NCBI RefSeq assembly: GCF_000765695.2
Contig: NZ_JRPB02000004.1
Span: forward strand, 62,001 to 126,000
Direction of reading: 5' to 3'
DNA: 64,000 bases
Source of the DNA: Helicobacter sp. MIT 11-5569
GTDB taxonomy: Bacteria; Campylobacterota; Campylobacteria; Campylobacterales; Helicobacteraceae
Below, one piece after another: positions 1 through 8,269 of this stretch. The notes under the pieces were generated by a model. That model made no database searches and had not been told where the DNA came from. It saw nothing but the letters and a program-made list of their open reading frames with translations. The stretch's first letter is position 1; each line of letters starts with the position of its first letter. The position numbers and the translations under genes are program-made.

Positions 1-8
1 GTAAAAAT

Positions 9-602
9 ATGTATATCTTAGCAGAAGAATTAATTTATTATAGAATAAGAATCGGAGGAGAAACATATTGTTCTGAAGACGTTGAAAATATATTTTTACC
101 GGGTTTTTTACGTCCGCTTGTTGAAGCGTTTGGGGGAGATTTAGTTGTAGCAAGAAAATTCTATGTATCACTTAGCTGGTTTATTCAAAAGTTATATTTT
201 TTCGATATTATCAAGCGGCATTTAGATGAACCTAATATTGAAATTTTAATTGGCGGAATGTTGAATCGTTATAGCAGTGAATCATTGAGTTTTATGCACA
301 CTCCATTTAGAATGAATATGGATTATTATTTTGGAATCTGTTTTAATATCTTTTTGAGCTGCATTGAAGAGTTGCCAAATTATAATCCTTATTATCGTCC
401 TTTTGATAAGATTGCAGAATATTTAAATTCTGCAAATCAAAAGCGCATTGAAGAAGTTAGATTATTAAAAGAAGTTCTATTCTTGGAAAATAGGATTATT
501 GTCGAGAAAAATAACATTATTAATGAGCTTTTAGGAAGAGTAAAAGAGCTAGAAGTAGAAAACAAAAGACTACATGGTAAGGTTAAAAAGGATAAAAATT
601 AA
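9..602 (+). CDS. Hypothetical protein with C-terminal coiled coil, possibly 5'-partial
   Basis: I do not recognise this 197-residue protein. The reading frame stays open to the left edge of the window (codons at 3-8), so the ATG at 9 may be internal and the protein may be longer. The first ~145 residues are a mixed, aromatic-rich sequence with no motif I can name. The last ~55 residues (from about EEVRLLKEV to the end) are charged with leucines at heptad spacing and should form a coiled coil, ending in a lysine-rich tail. There is no signal peptide. A 154-base gap separates it from the next gene, so it is probably the end of an upstream unit. Confidence 0.55.
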   Translation: MYILAEELIYYRIRIGGETYCSEDVENIFLPGFLRPLVEAFGGDLVVARKFYVSLSWFIQKLYFFDIIKRHLDEPNIEILIGGMLNRYSSESLSFMHTPFRMNMDYYFGICFNIFLSCIEELPNYNPYYRPFDKIAEYLNSANQKRIEEVRLLKEVLFLENRIIVEKNNIINELLGRVKELEVENKRLHGKVKKDKN

Positions 603-717
603 GGAATAAAAATGTGAGGTGAAACTGTGTTGTATTGTGAGGCGCGTTAGGCTTTTTGTCAAGAATGTGTTTTCGCAAAGGGTGCTGAAATTTTTTGTTA
701 TTTTTTGCTTTCAAATG

Positions 718-726
718 TGGTAGAAT
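718..726 (+). promoter_or_regulatory. Extended -10 promoter element of the symporter gene
   Basis: TGGTAGAAT is a TG-N-TAGAAT extended -10 box, 30 bases upstream of the ATG at 757. No good -35 hexamer is seen, which is usual for vegetative promoters of this phylum. The same TGnTAGAAT form occurs upstream of aspS. Confidence 0.4.
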
Positions 727-756
727 CTTAAATTACTTTGAAAAATAGGCGGTATT

Positions 757-2082
757 ATGACAAGATTTTCTAAAGCAGGATTTGTGTTATCCACTGCTGG
801 AAGTGCAATTGGACTTGGAGGGATTTGGAGCTTTCCTTATTTGGTTGGACAAAATGGCGGTTTTGCCTTTGTTTTGATTTTTGTGCTTGCATTTTTATTT
901 TTTGGAGTGAGTGTATTTATCGTAGAAATGCTATTTGGAAGAGCAAGCGGGCAAAATGCAGTTAGTGCATTTGAAACATTTGCACCCAAGCATTTAGGAT
1001 TCTTAAAATATGGCGGATTTATGATGATTTCTGGCGTATTGATTTTTTCTTTTTATGTAGTGGTGCTAGGATGGCTTGTGCATTATATGTTTTTAAGTCT
1101 TTTTGGAATGCCAACTACACTAGAGGGGACAAAGGATTTGTGGGGGGACTTTGCTTCTAATCAGGTTCTTTGGCAAATGCTATGGCATTTTGTGGTCGTA
1201 TCACTCTGTGCGTATGTTTTAAATCGTGGCGTAAAAGCTGGGATTGAGAAATTAAATTTGATTTTAATGCCTTTATTATTGTTTATTTTTCTAGGGCTTT
1301 TGGTGTATTCAATGATGCAAGAGGCATTTTGGGATTCCTTTAGATTTTTGTTCCAACCTGATTTTAGCAAGATTACTTCAGAGGTCGTGGTAAAAGCTAT
1401 TGGACAAGCATTTTTCTCCCTTTCTTTAGGGGTTGGAGTAATTTTAACCTATTCTAACTCTATGCCAAAACATGGAAATTTTGTGCGTTTTGCAGTGGTT
1501 GTTGCATTGCTAAATTTCTTTTTCTGTCTTATTGCTGGGCTTGTGATTTTCACTTTCATTTTTGGTTATGGAGCAGAGCCAACAGAAGGTGTTGGGCTAG
1601 TATTTGTTTCTTTGTCGCTTATTTTTGCAAATATGGGAATAACTGGGCAAGTGATTGCGTTTTTATTTTTTATAGCATTGATTTTTGCGGGGATTACTTC
1701 AGCGGTTTCTATGTTAGAGCCTTTAAATAGTTATTTAATCGAATGCCACACAATGAAGCGCCGTAACGCAAATTTAATAAGTGTGCTTTGCGCATATTTC
1801 TTGGGTGTAGTTGTTTTGCTTAGCAATACAGCAATGTTTGCAGAGGATTTAACATTTTTTGGAAAAAATCTTTTTGATTGGTTTGCATATATTACAAGCT
1901 CATTTTTACTTCCATTAGCAGGTGTGTTTATGTGTCTTTATATGGGGTGGATTTTACCAAAAGAGCGCGTATATGCGATGAGTGAGGGGCATTTAAAGGG
2001 AATCTATTTTGAAAGCTGGTATTTTGTGATTCGTTTTGTTGCTCCACTTGGAATCCTTTTAGCAATGGTAAGCTTGATTTAG
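757..2082 (+). CDS. Sodium-dependent transporter, neurotransmitter:sodium symporter (LeuT/MhsT) family
   Basis: 441-residue integral membrane protein with about 11-12 hydrophobic segments. The N terminus has the family signature: GSAIGLGGIWSFPYL matches the unwound TM1 region that binds Na+ and the substrate amino acid carboxylate, and NGGFAF follows in TM2. The family imports amino acids or related amines with sodium in the inner membrane; the substrate cannot be read from sequence. Length agrees with bacterial single-unit members. The stop is 5 bases before the next gene, so the two are probably cotranscribed. The Shine-Dalgarno sequence is weak, but the ATG gives the conserved N terminus. 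Confidence 0.9.
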   Translation: MTRFSKAGFVLSTAGSAIGLGGIWSFPYLVGQNGGFAFVLIFVLAFLFFGVSVFIVEMLFGRASGQNAVSAFETFAPKHLGFLKYGGFMMISGVLIFSFYVVVLGWLVHYMFLSLFGMPTTLEGTKDLWGDFASNQVLWQMLWHFVVVSLCAYVLNRGVKAGIEKLNLILMPLLLFIFLGLLVYSMMQEAFWDSFRFLFQPDFSKITSEVVVKAIGQAFFSLSLGVGVILTYSNSMPKHGNFVRFAVVVALLNFFFCLIAGLVIFTFIFGYGAEPTEGVGLVFVSLSLIFANMGITGQVIAFLFFIALIFAGITSAVSMLEPLNSYLIECHTMKRRNANLISVLCAYFLGVVVLLSNTAMFAEDLTFFGKNLFDWFAYITSSFLLPLAGVFMCLYMGWILPKERVYAMSEGHLKGIYFESWYFVIRFVAPLGILLAMVSLI

Positions 2083-2087
2083 GCATT

Positions 2088-2528
2088 ATGGATTTTTTGG
2101 AATCTTTAGGATTATTTGGGTTATTTTTAGTTTGTTTTTTGGCAAGCAGCCTTTATCCTTTGGGTTCTGAAGCCTTTGTGGTTGGGTTTTTAGTTTTAGA
2201 TTATTCTTGGTTTTTGGTGTGGATTGTAGCTACACTTGGAAATACACTCGGTGCATTAACAACTTATGGAATCGGATATTTGGGGGATACTTATTGTTTA
2301 AAGCATTTTGAGAAAATGCACGCAAAAATCTATCGTTATAAAGATGGAATCCAAAAAAGAGGCTTTATCTACGCATTTTTTAGTTTTTTGCCTATTGTTG
2401 GAGATGTGTTTGTCTTTGGGCTTGGGGTGTATCGTTATTCTATCATCAAAAGTTGTGTTTTTATAGCACTTGGAAAAGGTGCGCGCTATTTAGTCTTAAT
2501 TGCGCTCTATAACAAAATAAATTTTTAA
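2088..2528 (+). CDS. YqaA-type small membrane protein (VTT/DedA-related)
   Basis: 146 residues with four hydrophobic segments. The pattern PLGSEAFVVGFL near residue 25, then LGNTLGALTTYGIGY near residue 50 and a C-terminal FLPIVGDVFVFGLG segment, matches the YqaA subgroup of the SNARE-associated/VTT (DedA-like) family. DedA-type proteins are linked to lipid scrambling and membrane homeostasis, but YqaA members have no settled function. It starts 5 bases after the symporter stop and is likely translated from the same mRNA. Confidence 0.75.
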   Translation: MDFLESLGLFGLFLVCFLASSLYPLGSEAFVVGFLVLDYSWFLVWIVATLGNTLGALTTYGIGYLGDTYCLKHFEKMHAKIYRYKDGIQKRGFIYAFFSFLPIVGDVFVFGLGVYRYSIIKSCVFIALGKGARYLVLIALYNKINF

Positions 2529-2552
2529 ATGAAGTTTGCAAGCACAGAAGCC

Positions 2553-2879
2553 TTAAGCTTCTAATGCTGCTTTGATTGCGTTTTCAATAAGAGGTTTGGA
2601 GTTTGGTTCAACTAGGCGTTCGCCAACTTCTGCGCCATTTTTGTAGAAAATTAGCGTTGGGATTCTGCGCACATTGAGTTCTTCTTTTAGTGCTTCTTGC
2701 TCATCCGCCATTACAGCAAAGAATTTCATTTTTGTGCCATATTCTTGCATTAGCATTCCAATAATTGGCTCAATTTTGCGGCAATCAGGACACCAAGGCG
2801 CACCAACTGCCACCATACATACACCTTCTTTTACTGCATTTTGATAAGAATCTTTTGTCAATTTCTCTAACATAATCAT
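2553..2879 (-). CDS. Thioredoxin-like protein with CPDC active site
   Basis: 108-residue single-domain thioredoxin fold. The redox motif is WCPDC (around residues 29-33) rather than the classical WCGPC, and the cis-Pro loop RRIPTLIFYKNG follows at ~residue 72. There is no signal peptide, so it is cytoplasmic. A second Helicobacter thioredoxin (Trx2) is known to carry CPDC, and this fits that type; such proteins reduce disulfides in peroxiredoxin or stress pathways. Start could be Met1 or Met3 (MIMLEKL). It faces the YqaA gene tail to tail. Confidence 0.85.
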   Translation of the reverse strand: MIMLEKLTKDSYQNAVKEGVCMVAVGAPWCPDCRKIEPIIGMLMQEYGTKMKFFAVMADEQEALKEELNVRRIPTLIFYKNGAEVGERLVEPNSKPLIENAIKAALEA

Positions 2880-2960
2880 TCCTTGTTTTGAATTTTAGGC
2901 TTACATTGTGTGATAAATTTGCTTAAAAGATAGCAAAACATTTAAGATTCCGTGATAATG

Positions 2961-3671
2961 TTACGCAATATTTGTAAAAACTGCTTGCACATCATCATCA
3001 TCTTCAATTTTATCAAGCAATTTTTCAATATCCACAAGTTGTTCTTCGCTAAACTCAACCGGATTTGTAGCAATTCGCTCTAAAGCTGCTTTTTTGACAT
3101 CGGCTATTTCTTCTAGTGCATTTGCTAAAGTGCCAAAGCTTGTGTAATCTCCATAAATATGGATAATATCTTCTTCAACTTCCATAGAATCTAATCCTAC
3201 ATCAATGAGATTAAGTTCTAATTCTTCTAAATCTGCGATTCCATCTTTGCTAATTTCAAAATGTGCTTTGCGTGAAAACATAAATTCTAAAGAATTATTT
3301 GTCAGCATTTGTCCGCCAAGTTTATTGACATAGCTTTTTAGATTTGCAACTGTTCTTGTCGTATTGTCTGTGGCACATTCTACGAAAAATAACGCTCCAT
3401 GCGGTGCTTTAATCTCGTAATTAACTTCTGTAATTTGGATTCCGTCTTTGCCTAAAGCTCGCTTAATAGCTGCTTCAATATTATCTTTTGGCATATTTTG
3501 CGCTTTTGCAGCAAGGATTGCAGTTCTAAGCTTGGAATTCATATCCGGGTCCCCGCTGCCACCTTCTTTGACGGCGATGCTAATTGCTTTACCTAGTTTT
3601 GGAAAAAGTTTAGACATTTTATCCCATCGTTTTTCTTTGCTTGCCCTGCGATATTCAAACGCTCTTCCCAT
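2961..3671 (-). CDS. YebC/PmpR family protein
   Basis: 236 residues, the normal family length, with the conserved opening [16 protein letters not shown] and the [15 protein letters not shown] block. YebC proteins have been described as DNA-binding regulators and, more recently, as ribosome-associated factors relieving stalling at proline-rich stretches; sequence alone does not decide. The C-terminal third is acidic. It is a single-gene unit divergent from the tRNA-Asn gene. Confidence 0.93.
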   Translation of the reverse strand: MGRAFEYRRASKEKRWDKMSKLFPKLGKAISIAVKEGGSGDPDMNSKLRTAILAAKAQNMPKDNIEAAIKRALGKDGIQITEVNYEIKAPHGALFFVECATDNTTRTVANLKSYVNKLGGQMLTNNSLEFMFSRKAHFEISKDGIADLEELELNLIDVGLDSMEVEEDIIHIYGDYTSFGTLANALEEIADVKKAALERIATNPVEFSEEQLVDIEKLLDKIEDDDDVQAVFTNIA

Positions 3672-3760
3672 AAATTACCTTCAATGTGGAATAAAAGTGG
3701 AATTGTAGTATTTTAAAGTTTAAAAATCCCAAACATTTACCAAAATTTCCGCAGAATTTC

Positions 3761-3789
3761 TTGACATAGAATACTTAATTGTATATAAT
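3761..3789 (+). promoter_or_regulatory. Consensus sigma-70 promoter of tRNA-Asn
   Basis: TTGACA at 3761-3766 and TATAAT at 3784-3789 are both perfect hexamers with a 17-base spacer. Transcription would start near 3796, about 23 bases before the tRNA. Such a near-consensus promoter is expected for a stable RNA gene and is rare elsewhere in this window. Confidence 0.85.
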
Positions 3790-3818
3790 CACACTTCATT
3801 TTAAATGAGCTTACTTAT

Positions 3819-3893
3819 TCCGGATTAGCTCAGCGGTAGAGTAGGCGGCTGTTAACCGCTTGGTCGTAGGTTCGAATCCTACATCCGGAGCCA
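3819..3893 (+). tRNA. tRNA-Asn (GTT)
   Basis: 75-nt cloverleaf. Acceptor arms TCCGGAT and ATCCGGA pair fully, with discriminator G and an encoded CCA. The D arm (GCTCAGCGGTAGAGT), the anticodon loop CTGTTAA giving anticodon GTT, and the T arm (TAGGTTCGAATCCTA) are all clear. Helicobacter species often lack AsnRS and make Asn-tRNA by transamidation after mischarging by AspRS; the aspS gene is at 17144 in this window. Confidence 0.97.
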
Positions 3894-4023
3894 CTTTTTA
3901 ATCTACAATTTTTTAAAAATCCTTAAATTTCTTTTAGCAAATTTAATCCTAAAAATATAAATCTTTAATTTCTATTTTTGCCTAAAATTTAACTGAAATT
4001 AATTTTATTTTAAGTAATTTTAA

Positions 4024-4042
4024 GGGGGGGGGGGGGTATAAT
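4024..4042 (+). promoter_or_regulatory. G13 tract abutting a -10 box (phase-variable promoter candidate)
   Basis: Thirteen G residues (4024-4036) are followed directly by TATAAT (4037-4042). The tract therefore occupies the spacer between the -10 box and any -35 element in the AT-rich DNA upstream. Slippage in a tract of this length is expected to change spacer length and promoter strength. The downstream gene is the EexN-like lipoprotein at 4115. Confidence 0.75.
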
Positions 4043-4114
4043 CTTTTTTAGCTTTTAAAAAAGAGACAATACATATCTGCAAATGAAAGCTAAAGATAAA
4101 ATTTAAGGAAAAAT

Positions 4115-4354
4115 GTGGTTAAGTTGGGTTTTTTTGGTGTAGTTATTGCGAGTGTATTTTCTGCTTGCTCTAGTGAGCCAAAATCTGTGGAATATTATTC
4201 TGACCCAAAAAACACTAAGGAACTAGAAGTGAAAATTCAAGAATGCAATAAAAAGCTTCTAAAGAGAAATCGTAATGAGCATTTAGACTGCGAAAATGCT
4301 TATCAAGCAAATTATAGAAAATCATTCAAAAAAGAAAATTTCTTAGTGCATTAA
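4115..4354 (+). CDS. EexN-like small lipoprotein
   Basis: 79 residues starting at GTG. A short hydrophobic signal is followed by lipobox SVFSAC (Cys ~18), so the mature protein would be lipid-anchored. The mature part (SVEYYSDPKNTKELEVKIQ, then ECNKK and DCENAYQAN) matches the EexN-type lipoprotein pattern: a YY-x-xP-K block, then a Cys and a DC-x-NA motif. The founder EexN acts in conjugative entry exclusion, but many homologues are in genomes without the plasmid and their role is unknown. GTG 4115 is preferred because AAGGA at 4105-4109 is well spaced and it gives the lipobox; the ATG at 4113 is in another frame and stops after nine codons. Confidence 0.7.
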   Translation: MVKLGFFGVVIASVFSACSSEPKSVEYYSDPKNTKELEVKIQECNKKLLKRNRNEHLDCENAYQANYRKSFKKENFLVH

Positions 4355-4422
4355 AGCTTAATACATTTTAAAGGCAATTTAATTACAATTTGGCTTTTAA
4401 ATTTTACATTAAGGAATAACAA

Positions 4423-5307
4423 ATGCTAAGAGTTTCTACACTTTTATCAGCTTCAGTTTTGTTGCTCACATTTGGCGCGTTTGTCGGGTGTGGGTCTAAC
4501 TCTAAAGATTCTATGGAATCTAAATCTAACTCCTCTGCAAGTGGTGCTTTGGCAGTTTTTGCCAAAGAACAAGGCAAAATTGATATTGCAGGTGGCACAG
4601 CACATATTCCCGTGATGAAAAAGGCAGCACAAGCTATTATGGAATCTAATCCAAACATCACCATTACAATTACAGGTGGTGGCACAGGTGCTGGAATCAC
4701 AAAAGCTGGCGAGGGCTTGGCAGATATTGGCAACACTGGACGCGCACTTAAACCACAAGAAATTGAAAAATACAATCTTGTTTCTTTTCCTTTTGCAGTT
4801 GATGGCGTAGCAATTGCAGTGCATAAAGAAAATCCCCTCTCTAATCTTACCAAAGAACAAGCAACCCAAATCTTTAGTGGTGCAATCAAAAATTGGAGTG
4901 AGCTTGGTGGAGGTGATGGCGCAATTAACATTTATGTCCGCGAAGATGGAAGCGGAACACGCGATACTTTTGAATCCAAAGGTTTAAATAAAGGCACAGA
5001 GATTCCACAATCTGCAAATGTTGTAAGCTCTAATGGAGCAATGAAAATTGCGATTGCACAAGATAAAAATGCGATTGGCTATGTTGGAATCGGGCATTTA
5101 GACCCAAGCATTAAAGGAATCGCATTTGAGGGCGTAGAGCCAAATCAAGAGAAAACCAAAGAAGGCTCTTACCAAATCAGCAGACTTTTATATATGAACA
5201 CAAAAGGCGAGCCACAAGGGCTTACAAAGCTTTTTGTGGATTATATTTATTCTGACGATGGTGCGCAGTTTATTGAACAATCAGGCTATATTCCGCTACC
5301 TAAATGA
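4423..5307 (+). CDS. pstS: Phosphate ABC transporter substrate-binding protein PstS
   Basis: 294 residues with a lipoprotein signal and lipobox FVGCG (Cys ~23), so it is anchored at the outer face of the inner membrane. The mature part has the PstS signatures: AGGTAHIP near the start, ITGGGTGAGI (phosphate-binding loop), DIGNTGRALK, and the REDGSGTRDTFE segment that contacts phosphate. It delivers inorganic phosphate to PstCA. It is the first gene of a tight pstSCAB operon and overlaps pstC by 4 bases. Confidence 0.95.
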   Translation: MLRVSTLLSASVLLLTFGAFVGCGSNSKDSMESKSNSSASGALAVFAKEQGKIDIAGGTAHIPVMKKAAQAIMESNPNITITITGGGTGAGITKAGEGLADIGNTGRALKPQEIEKYNLVSFPFAVDGVAIAVHKENPLSNLTKEQATQIFSGAIKNWSELGGGDGAINIYVREDGSGTRDTFESKGLNKGTEIPQSANVVSSNGAMKIAIAQDKNAIGYVGIGHLDPSIKGIAFEGVEPNQEKTKEGSYQISRLLYMNTKGEPQGLTKLFVDYIYSDDGAQFIEQSGYIPLPK

Positions 5308-6146
5308 AACTTGTCGCGACTTTAGCGACACTCATTGCACTAAGTGGCATTTGCCTACTGTTTATCGTGATTGGGGGATTTGGACTGCAAACTCTTGCGT
5401 CAAATCCTAGCCTAACTTTGCATTTTAGTTGGAATCCCAAAGCAAATGAATTTGGGGTTTTGACAATGCTTGTTAATTCACTCACTTTAAGTTTTAGCAC
5501 ATTGTTTGTCGCGTTTCCATTGGCATTGGGGATTGCGTGCTTTTTGATTCTGCCCACAAAATCCAAAATTAGCAAAATCTTGCAAGGCTATTTAAGCTTT
5601 CTTGTGCGCTTTATGGGTTCTATTCCCACCGTGCTTTATGCTTTTGGTGCGCTATTTTTGCTGATTCCGCTCTTGCGAGAATCTTTTGGCGGAAGTGGGC
5701 GGAATCTCCTTGCTTGCATCTGTGTGCTAAGTCTTGTGATTTTGCCTACGATGATTTTGCTCCTAGAATCTGGACTCAAAAAGCCCTTTCTTAGCCAACA
5801 TTTAAATGGATTAGCACTTGGAATGCACGATTTTGAAACATTGCTTTTTGTCGTGATTCCAAAGGCAAAAAGTGTGATTTTAGGAGCATTTTTGCTTGGG
5901 CTTGGACGCGCACTTGGTGATACAATGATTGCGTTAATGCTTTCTTCTAATGCAACGATTTTGGCGACTTCCCTTTTTGACCCTTTGCGCGTTTTGAGTG
6001 CGCATATTGCATTAATTACCGCGAATGAATCTATTGGGGACGCTTATAACGCGCTTTTTGTTTCTGGATTCTTGCTGATTGTCGTTAATGCTATCTTGGT
6101 TCTACTTGCGCGTGGAATCTTGCATAAAGATTCAAAATTGCTTTAG
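5304..6146 (+). CDS. pstC: Phosphate ABC transporter permease PstC
   Basis: 280-residue permease with about six membrane segments and the inner-membrane permease EAA-like loop around GLALGMHDFETL followed by LGLGRALGDTMIAL, which contacts the PstB ATPase. Its ATG overlaps the pstS stop (ATGA), implying translational coupling. It pairs with PstA to form the phosphate channel. Confidence 0.93.
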   Translation: MKLVATLATLIALSGICLLFIVIGGFGLQTLASNPSLTLHFSWNPKANEFGVLTMLVNSLTLSFSTLFVAFPLALGIACFLILPTKSKISKILQGYLSFLVRFMGSIPTVLYAFGALFLLIPLLRESFGGSGRNLLACICVLSLVILPTMILLLESGLKKPFLSQHLNGLALGMHDFETLLFVVIPKAKSVILGAFLLGLGRALGDTMIALMLSSNATILATSLFDPLRVLSAHIALITANESIGDAYNALFVSGFLLIVVNAILVLLARGILHKDSKLL

Positions 6147-6156
6147 GATTCCATAG

Positions 6157-7047
6157 ATGAAGCGCAACCTTGCAAAACTCCTTTATGGTTTTAGTATTTT
6201 AGGCTCGGCTTGTGTGGGTTTGGCGGTTTTGGCATTATTGCTTTGGGTGCTTTGGCGTGGAATCTCTGTGTTAGATTTACAATTATTCTTTGGCAATGCT
6301 TCGCCCTTGTCCGCAATTTTGGGCAAAGTCGCGGTATTTGATGGAATCTTCCCCGCACTTGTTGGGACTTTGTGGCTTGTGATTTTAAGCTTATTGCTTG
6401 CTATTGCACCCGGTATTGGCTGCGGAATCTATCTTAGCTTTTATGCTTCTGTGCGCCAAAAATGGCTTTTAAATACGATGATAGATATTCTTGCTGGGAT
6501 TCCATCAGTGATTATGGGCTTATTTGGATTCTTAAGTATTTTATGGCTTAAAAATCACTTTTTCCCACAAGCAAATAGTTGCCTCTTACTTGCTGCAAGC
6601 TGTCTTGCATTGCTTGTTTTGCCCACACTCATTGCCACAACCAAAGAATCCCTTTTGTCTGTGCCACAAGATTTAATGCTAAATGCTTGCGCACTAGGCT
6701 TAAAAAGGGGTGTGATTTTATGGCATTTCTTGCTTCCGCAAGCGCGCAATGGAATCCTAAGTGGTGTGATTTTGGCGCTTGGGCGTGTAGCAGAAGATAC
6801 TGCTGTTGTGATGTTTGTTGGCGCAGTTGCAAATGCCGGATTACCAAATGGACTTTTGGGCAAGTTTGAATCGCTTTCGTTTTATATTTATTATAACTCC
6901 CAAAACTACCAAACGCAATTAGAATTACAAAATGCAATGGGGGCAAGCTTAGTCTTGCTTTGTTTGTGTGGATTCTTGTTGTTTTTAGGCATCGTTTTGC
7001 AAAGAATCTCAAAAAGGAATTTTAATGTCTTTAAGCCTAAAAATTGA
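6157..7047 (+). CDS. pstA: Phosphate ABC transporter permease PstA
   Basis: 296 residues with six predicted membrane segments. GIPSVIMGLFGFL and the EAA-type loop LNACALGLKRGVILWHFLLPQA followed by ILALGRVAEDTA are typical of PstA. It starts 10 bases after pstC, and its last 23 bases overlap pstB. No phoU, phoR or phoB is present near the operon, so its phosphate control must lie elsewhere. Confidence 0.93.
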   Translation: MKRNLAKLLYGFSILGSACVGLAVLALLLWVLWRGISVLDLQLFFGNASPLSAILGKVAVFDGIFPALVGTLWLVILSLLLAIAPGIGCGIYLSFYASVRQKWLLNTMIDILAGIPSVIMGLFGFLSILWLKNHFFPQANSCLLLAASCLALLVLPTLIATTKESLLSVPQDLMLNACALGLKRGVILWHFLLPQARNGILSGVILALGRVAEDTAVVMFVGAVANAGLPNGLLGKFESLSFYIYYNSQNYQTQLELQNAMGASLVLLCLCGFLLFLGIVLQRISKRNFNVFKPKN

Positions 7048-7780
7048 AAATCTAGACGTTTCTTTTGGGGAAAAGCAGATTTTTTCTAAGATTAATTTAG
7101 AGATTAAGCAGTATGGAATCTTCACGCTTCTAGGGGCTTCTGGCTGTGGTAAAAGCACCTTTTTGCGTTGTCTTAATCGGCTTGTTGAAGAAATGGGTGG
7201 GGAAGTTGCGGGGGATATTTATGTGCATTACGCTCCTAAAGGACAAACGCCAAAAATGACGCATATTAAAGAGATTCCATTAGAAACTTTGCGCAAAAAT
7301 ATCGGCATGCTTTTCCAAGCACCCCAACCCTTTAATCTAAGCATTGAAAAGAATCTATCTTTGCCGCTTTCTTTGCTTACAAATTTAGACAAGCACACAA
7401 TGGAGCAAAAAATTTGCGAATCTTTGCAACAAGTTGGGCTTTGGGATTCTTTGAAAAATCGCTTAAAAGAAAATGCTTTGCGCCTATCTGGTGGCGAACA
7501 ACAAAGATTGCTTCTTGCAAGGATTCTAAGCCTAGAGCCAAAAATCTTAACACTTGATGAGCCTACAAGTGCGCTGGATTTACATTCTCAAAGAATCATT
7601 GAAGAACTATTCGTAGAGCTCTCACGCACGCACACTTTAGTAATGGTTTCACACAATATTGACCAAGCCTTAAGGATTGCGGATTCTTTGGGAGTTATGC
7701 AAACTAAAAATGGTAGAAGCCAAATCTTAGAAATACCAAAAGATAAAGAGGCATTGGAAGCTACTTTGGGAGATTTATAA
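7025..7780 (+). CDS. pstB: Phosphate ABC transporter ATP-binding protein PstB
   Basis: 251-residue ATPase. Walker A GASGCGKST (~37-45), Q-loop in LFQAPQPFNLS, signature LSGGEQQR, Walker B ILTLDEPTSALD and the H-loop MVSHN are all intact. It powers PstCA. The start lies inside the 3' end of pstA, 23 bases before its stop, with AAAAAGGA upstream as ribosome binding site. It is the last gene of the operon. Confidence 0.95.
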   Translation: MSLSLKIENLDVSFGEKQIFSKINLEIKQYGIFTLLGASGCGKSTFLRCLNRLVEEMGGEVAGDIYVHYAPKGQTPKMTHIKEIPLETLRKNIGMLFQAPQPFNLSIEKNLSLPLSLLTNLDKHTMEQKICESLQQVGLWDSLKNRLKENALRLSGGEQQRLLLARILSLEPKILTLDEPTSALDLHSQRIIEELFVELSRTHTLVMVSHNIDQALRIADSLGVMQTKNGRSQILEIPKDKEALEATLGDL

Positions 7781-8033
7781 GAATATCTTTGTTGTCTTAT
7801 GAGATTTTTACATCATTTTAAATCTCTGCCAAGGCGTTTGTATGTCAAAGGATAAAGGTGTGATTGCATAAACAGAGTCTAAGAATTTATAATTTGTATC
7901 TTACGCAATTCTTTTGCTTTTCTTGATTTTTAAGTTTGAAATCCAGTTTGTGTGCGGTTTATGCGCTTGGGCAATACAAAATATGAAGGTGTGGAATAGG
8001 CTATCCTGTGTGTAAAATGTGGTTAGAATTTCT
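7781..8033. other. Intergenic region without a convincing gene
   Basis: This 253-base gap separates the convergent pstB and DUF3343 genes. Short open stretches exist on the minus strand, for example one reading YSTPSYFVLPKR, but none has a start with a ribosome binding site or a recognisable fold. It may hold decayed coding sequence. Confidence 0.4.
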
Positions 8034-8267
8034 TTATATGCATCGGATTTCATATTCTATTTTTTCGGAATCCAAAGCATTTTTAATCTTTTCTACATTT
8101 TCACACATAAACCAAACTGCGATTCCACAATCGCTTGAAAATTCTCGCGGTGTTGGCACGAGCTTAATTGTGATTCCAAGATTTTGTAAAATGCTTTCAC
8201 TCTCAAACGCACTTGAAGTCGTAAAAACCAAAACATAGCCTTCTATTAATTGTTTCTCCATCATCAC
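8034..8267 (-). CDS. DUF3343 putative Se/S carrier-like protein
   Basis: 77 residues with the DUF3343 pattern: GYVLVFTTSSAFESE, then LVPTPREFSSDCGIAVWF with the conserved Cys. This family is annotated as a putative selenium/sulfur carrier because it occurs with selenium-utilisation genes. Here it is the last gene of a four-gene unit (YedE, YedF, cysteine desulfurase, DUF3343) and lies 2 bases after the desulfurase stop. The exact start among three successive Met codons is uncertain. Confidence 0.8.
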   Translation of the reverse strand: MMMEKQLIEGYVLVFTTSSAFESESILQNLGITIKLVPTPREFSSDCGIAVWFMCENVEKIKNALDSEKIEYEIRCI

Positions 8268-8269
8268 CC

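Noticed and set aside
4404-4931. 175-residue minus-strand frame opposite pstS
   Set aside because: Antisense shadow of a clear pstS gene; proline/serine-rich composition typical of reversed coding frames and no ribosome binding site.
8008-8238. 76-residue plus-strand frame opposite DUF3343
   Set aside because: The minus strand has the recognisable DUF3343 motifs and is two bases from the operon gene before it.
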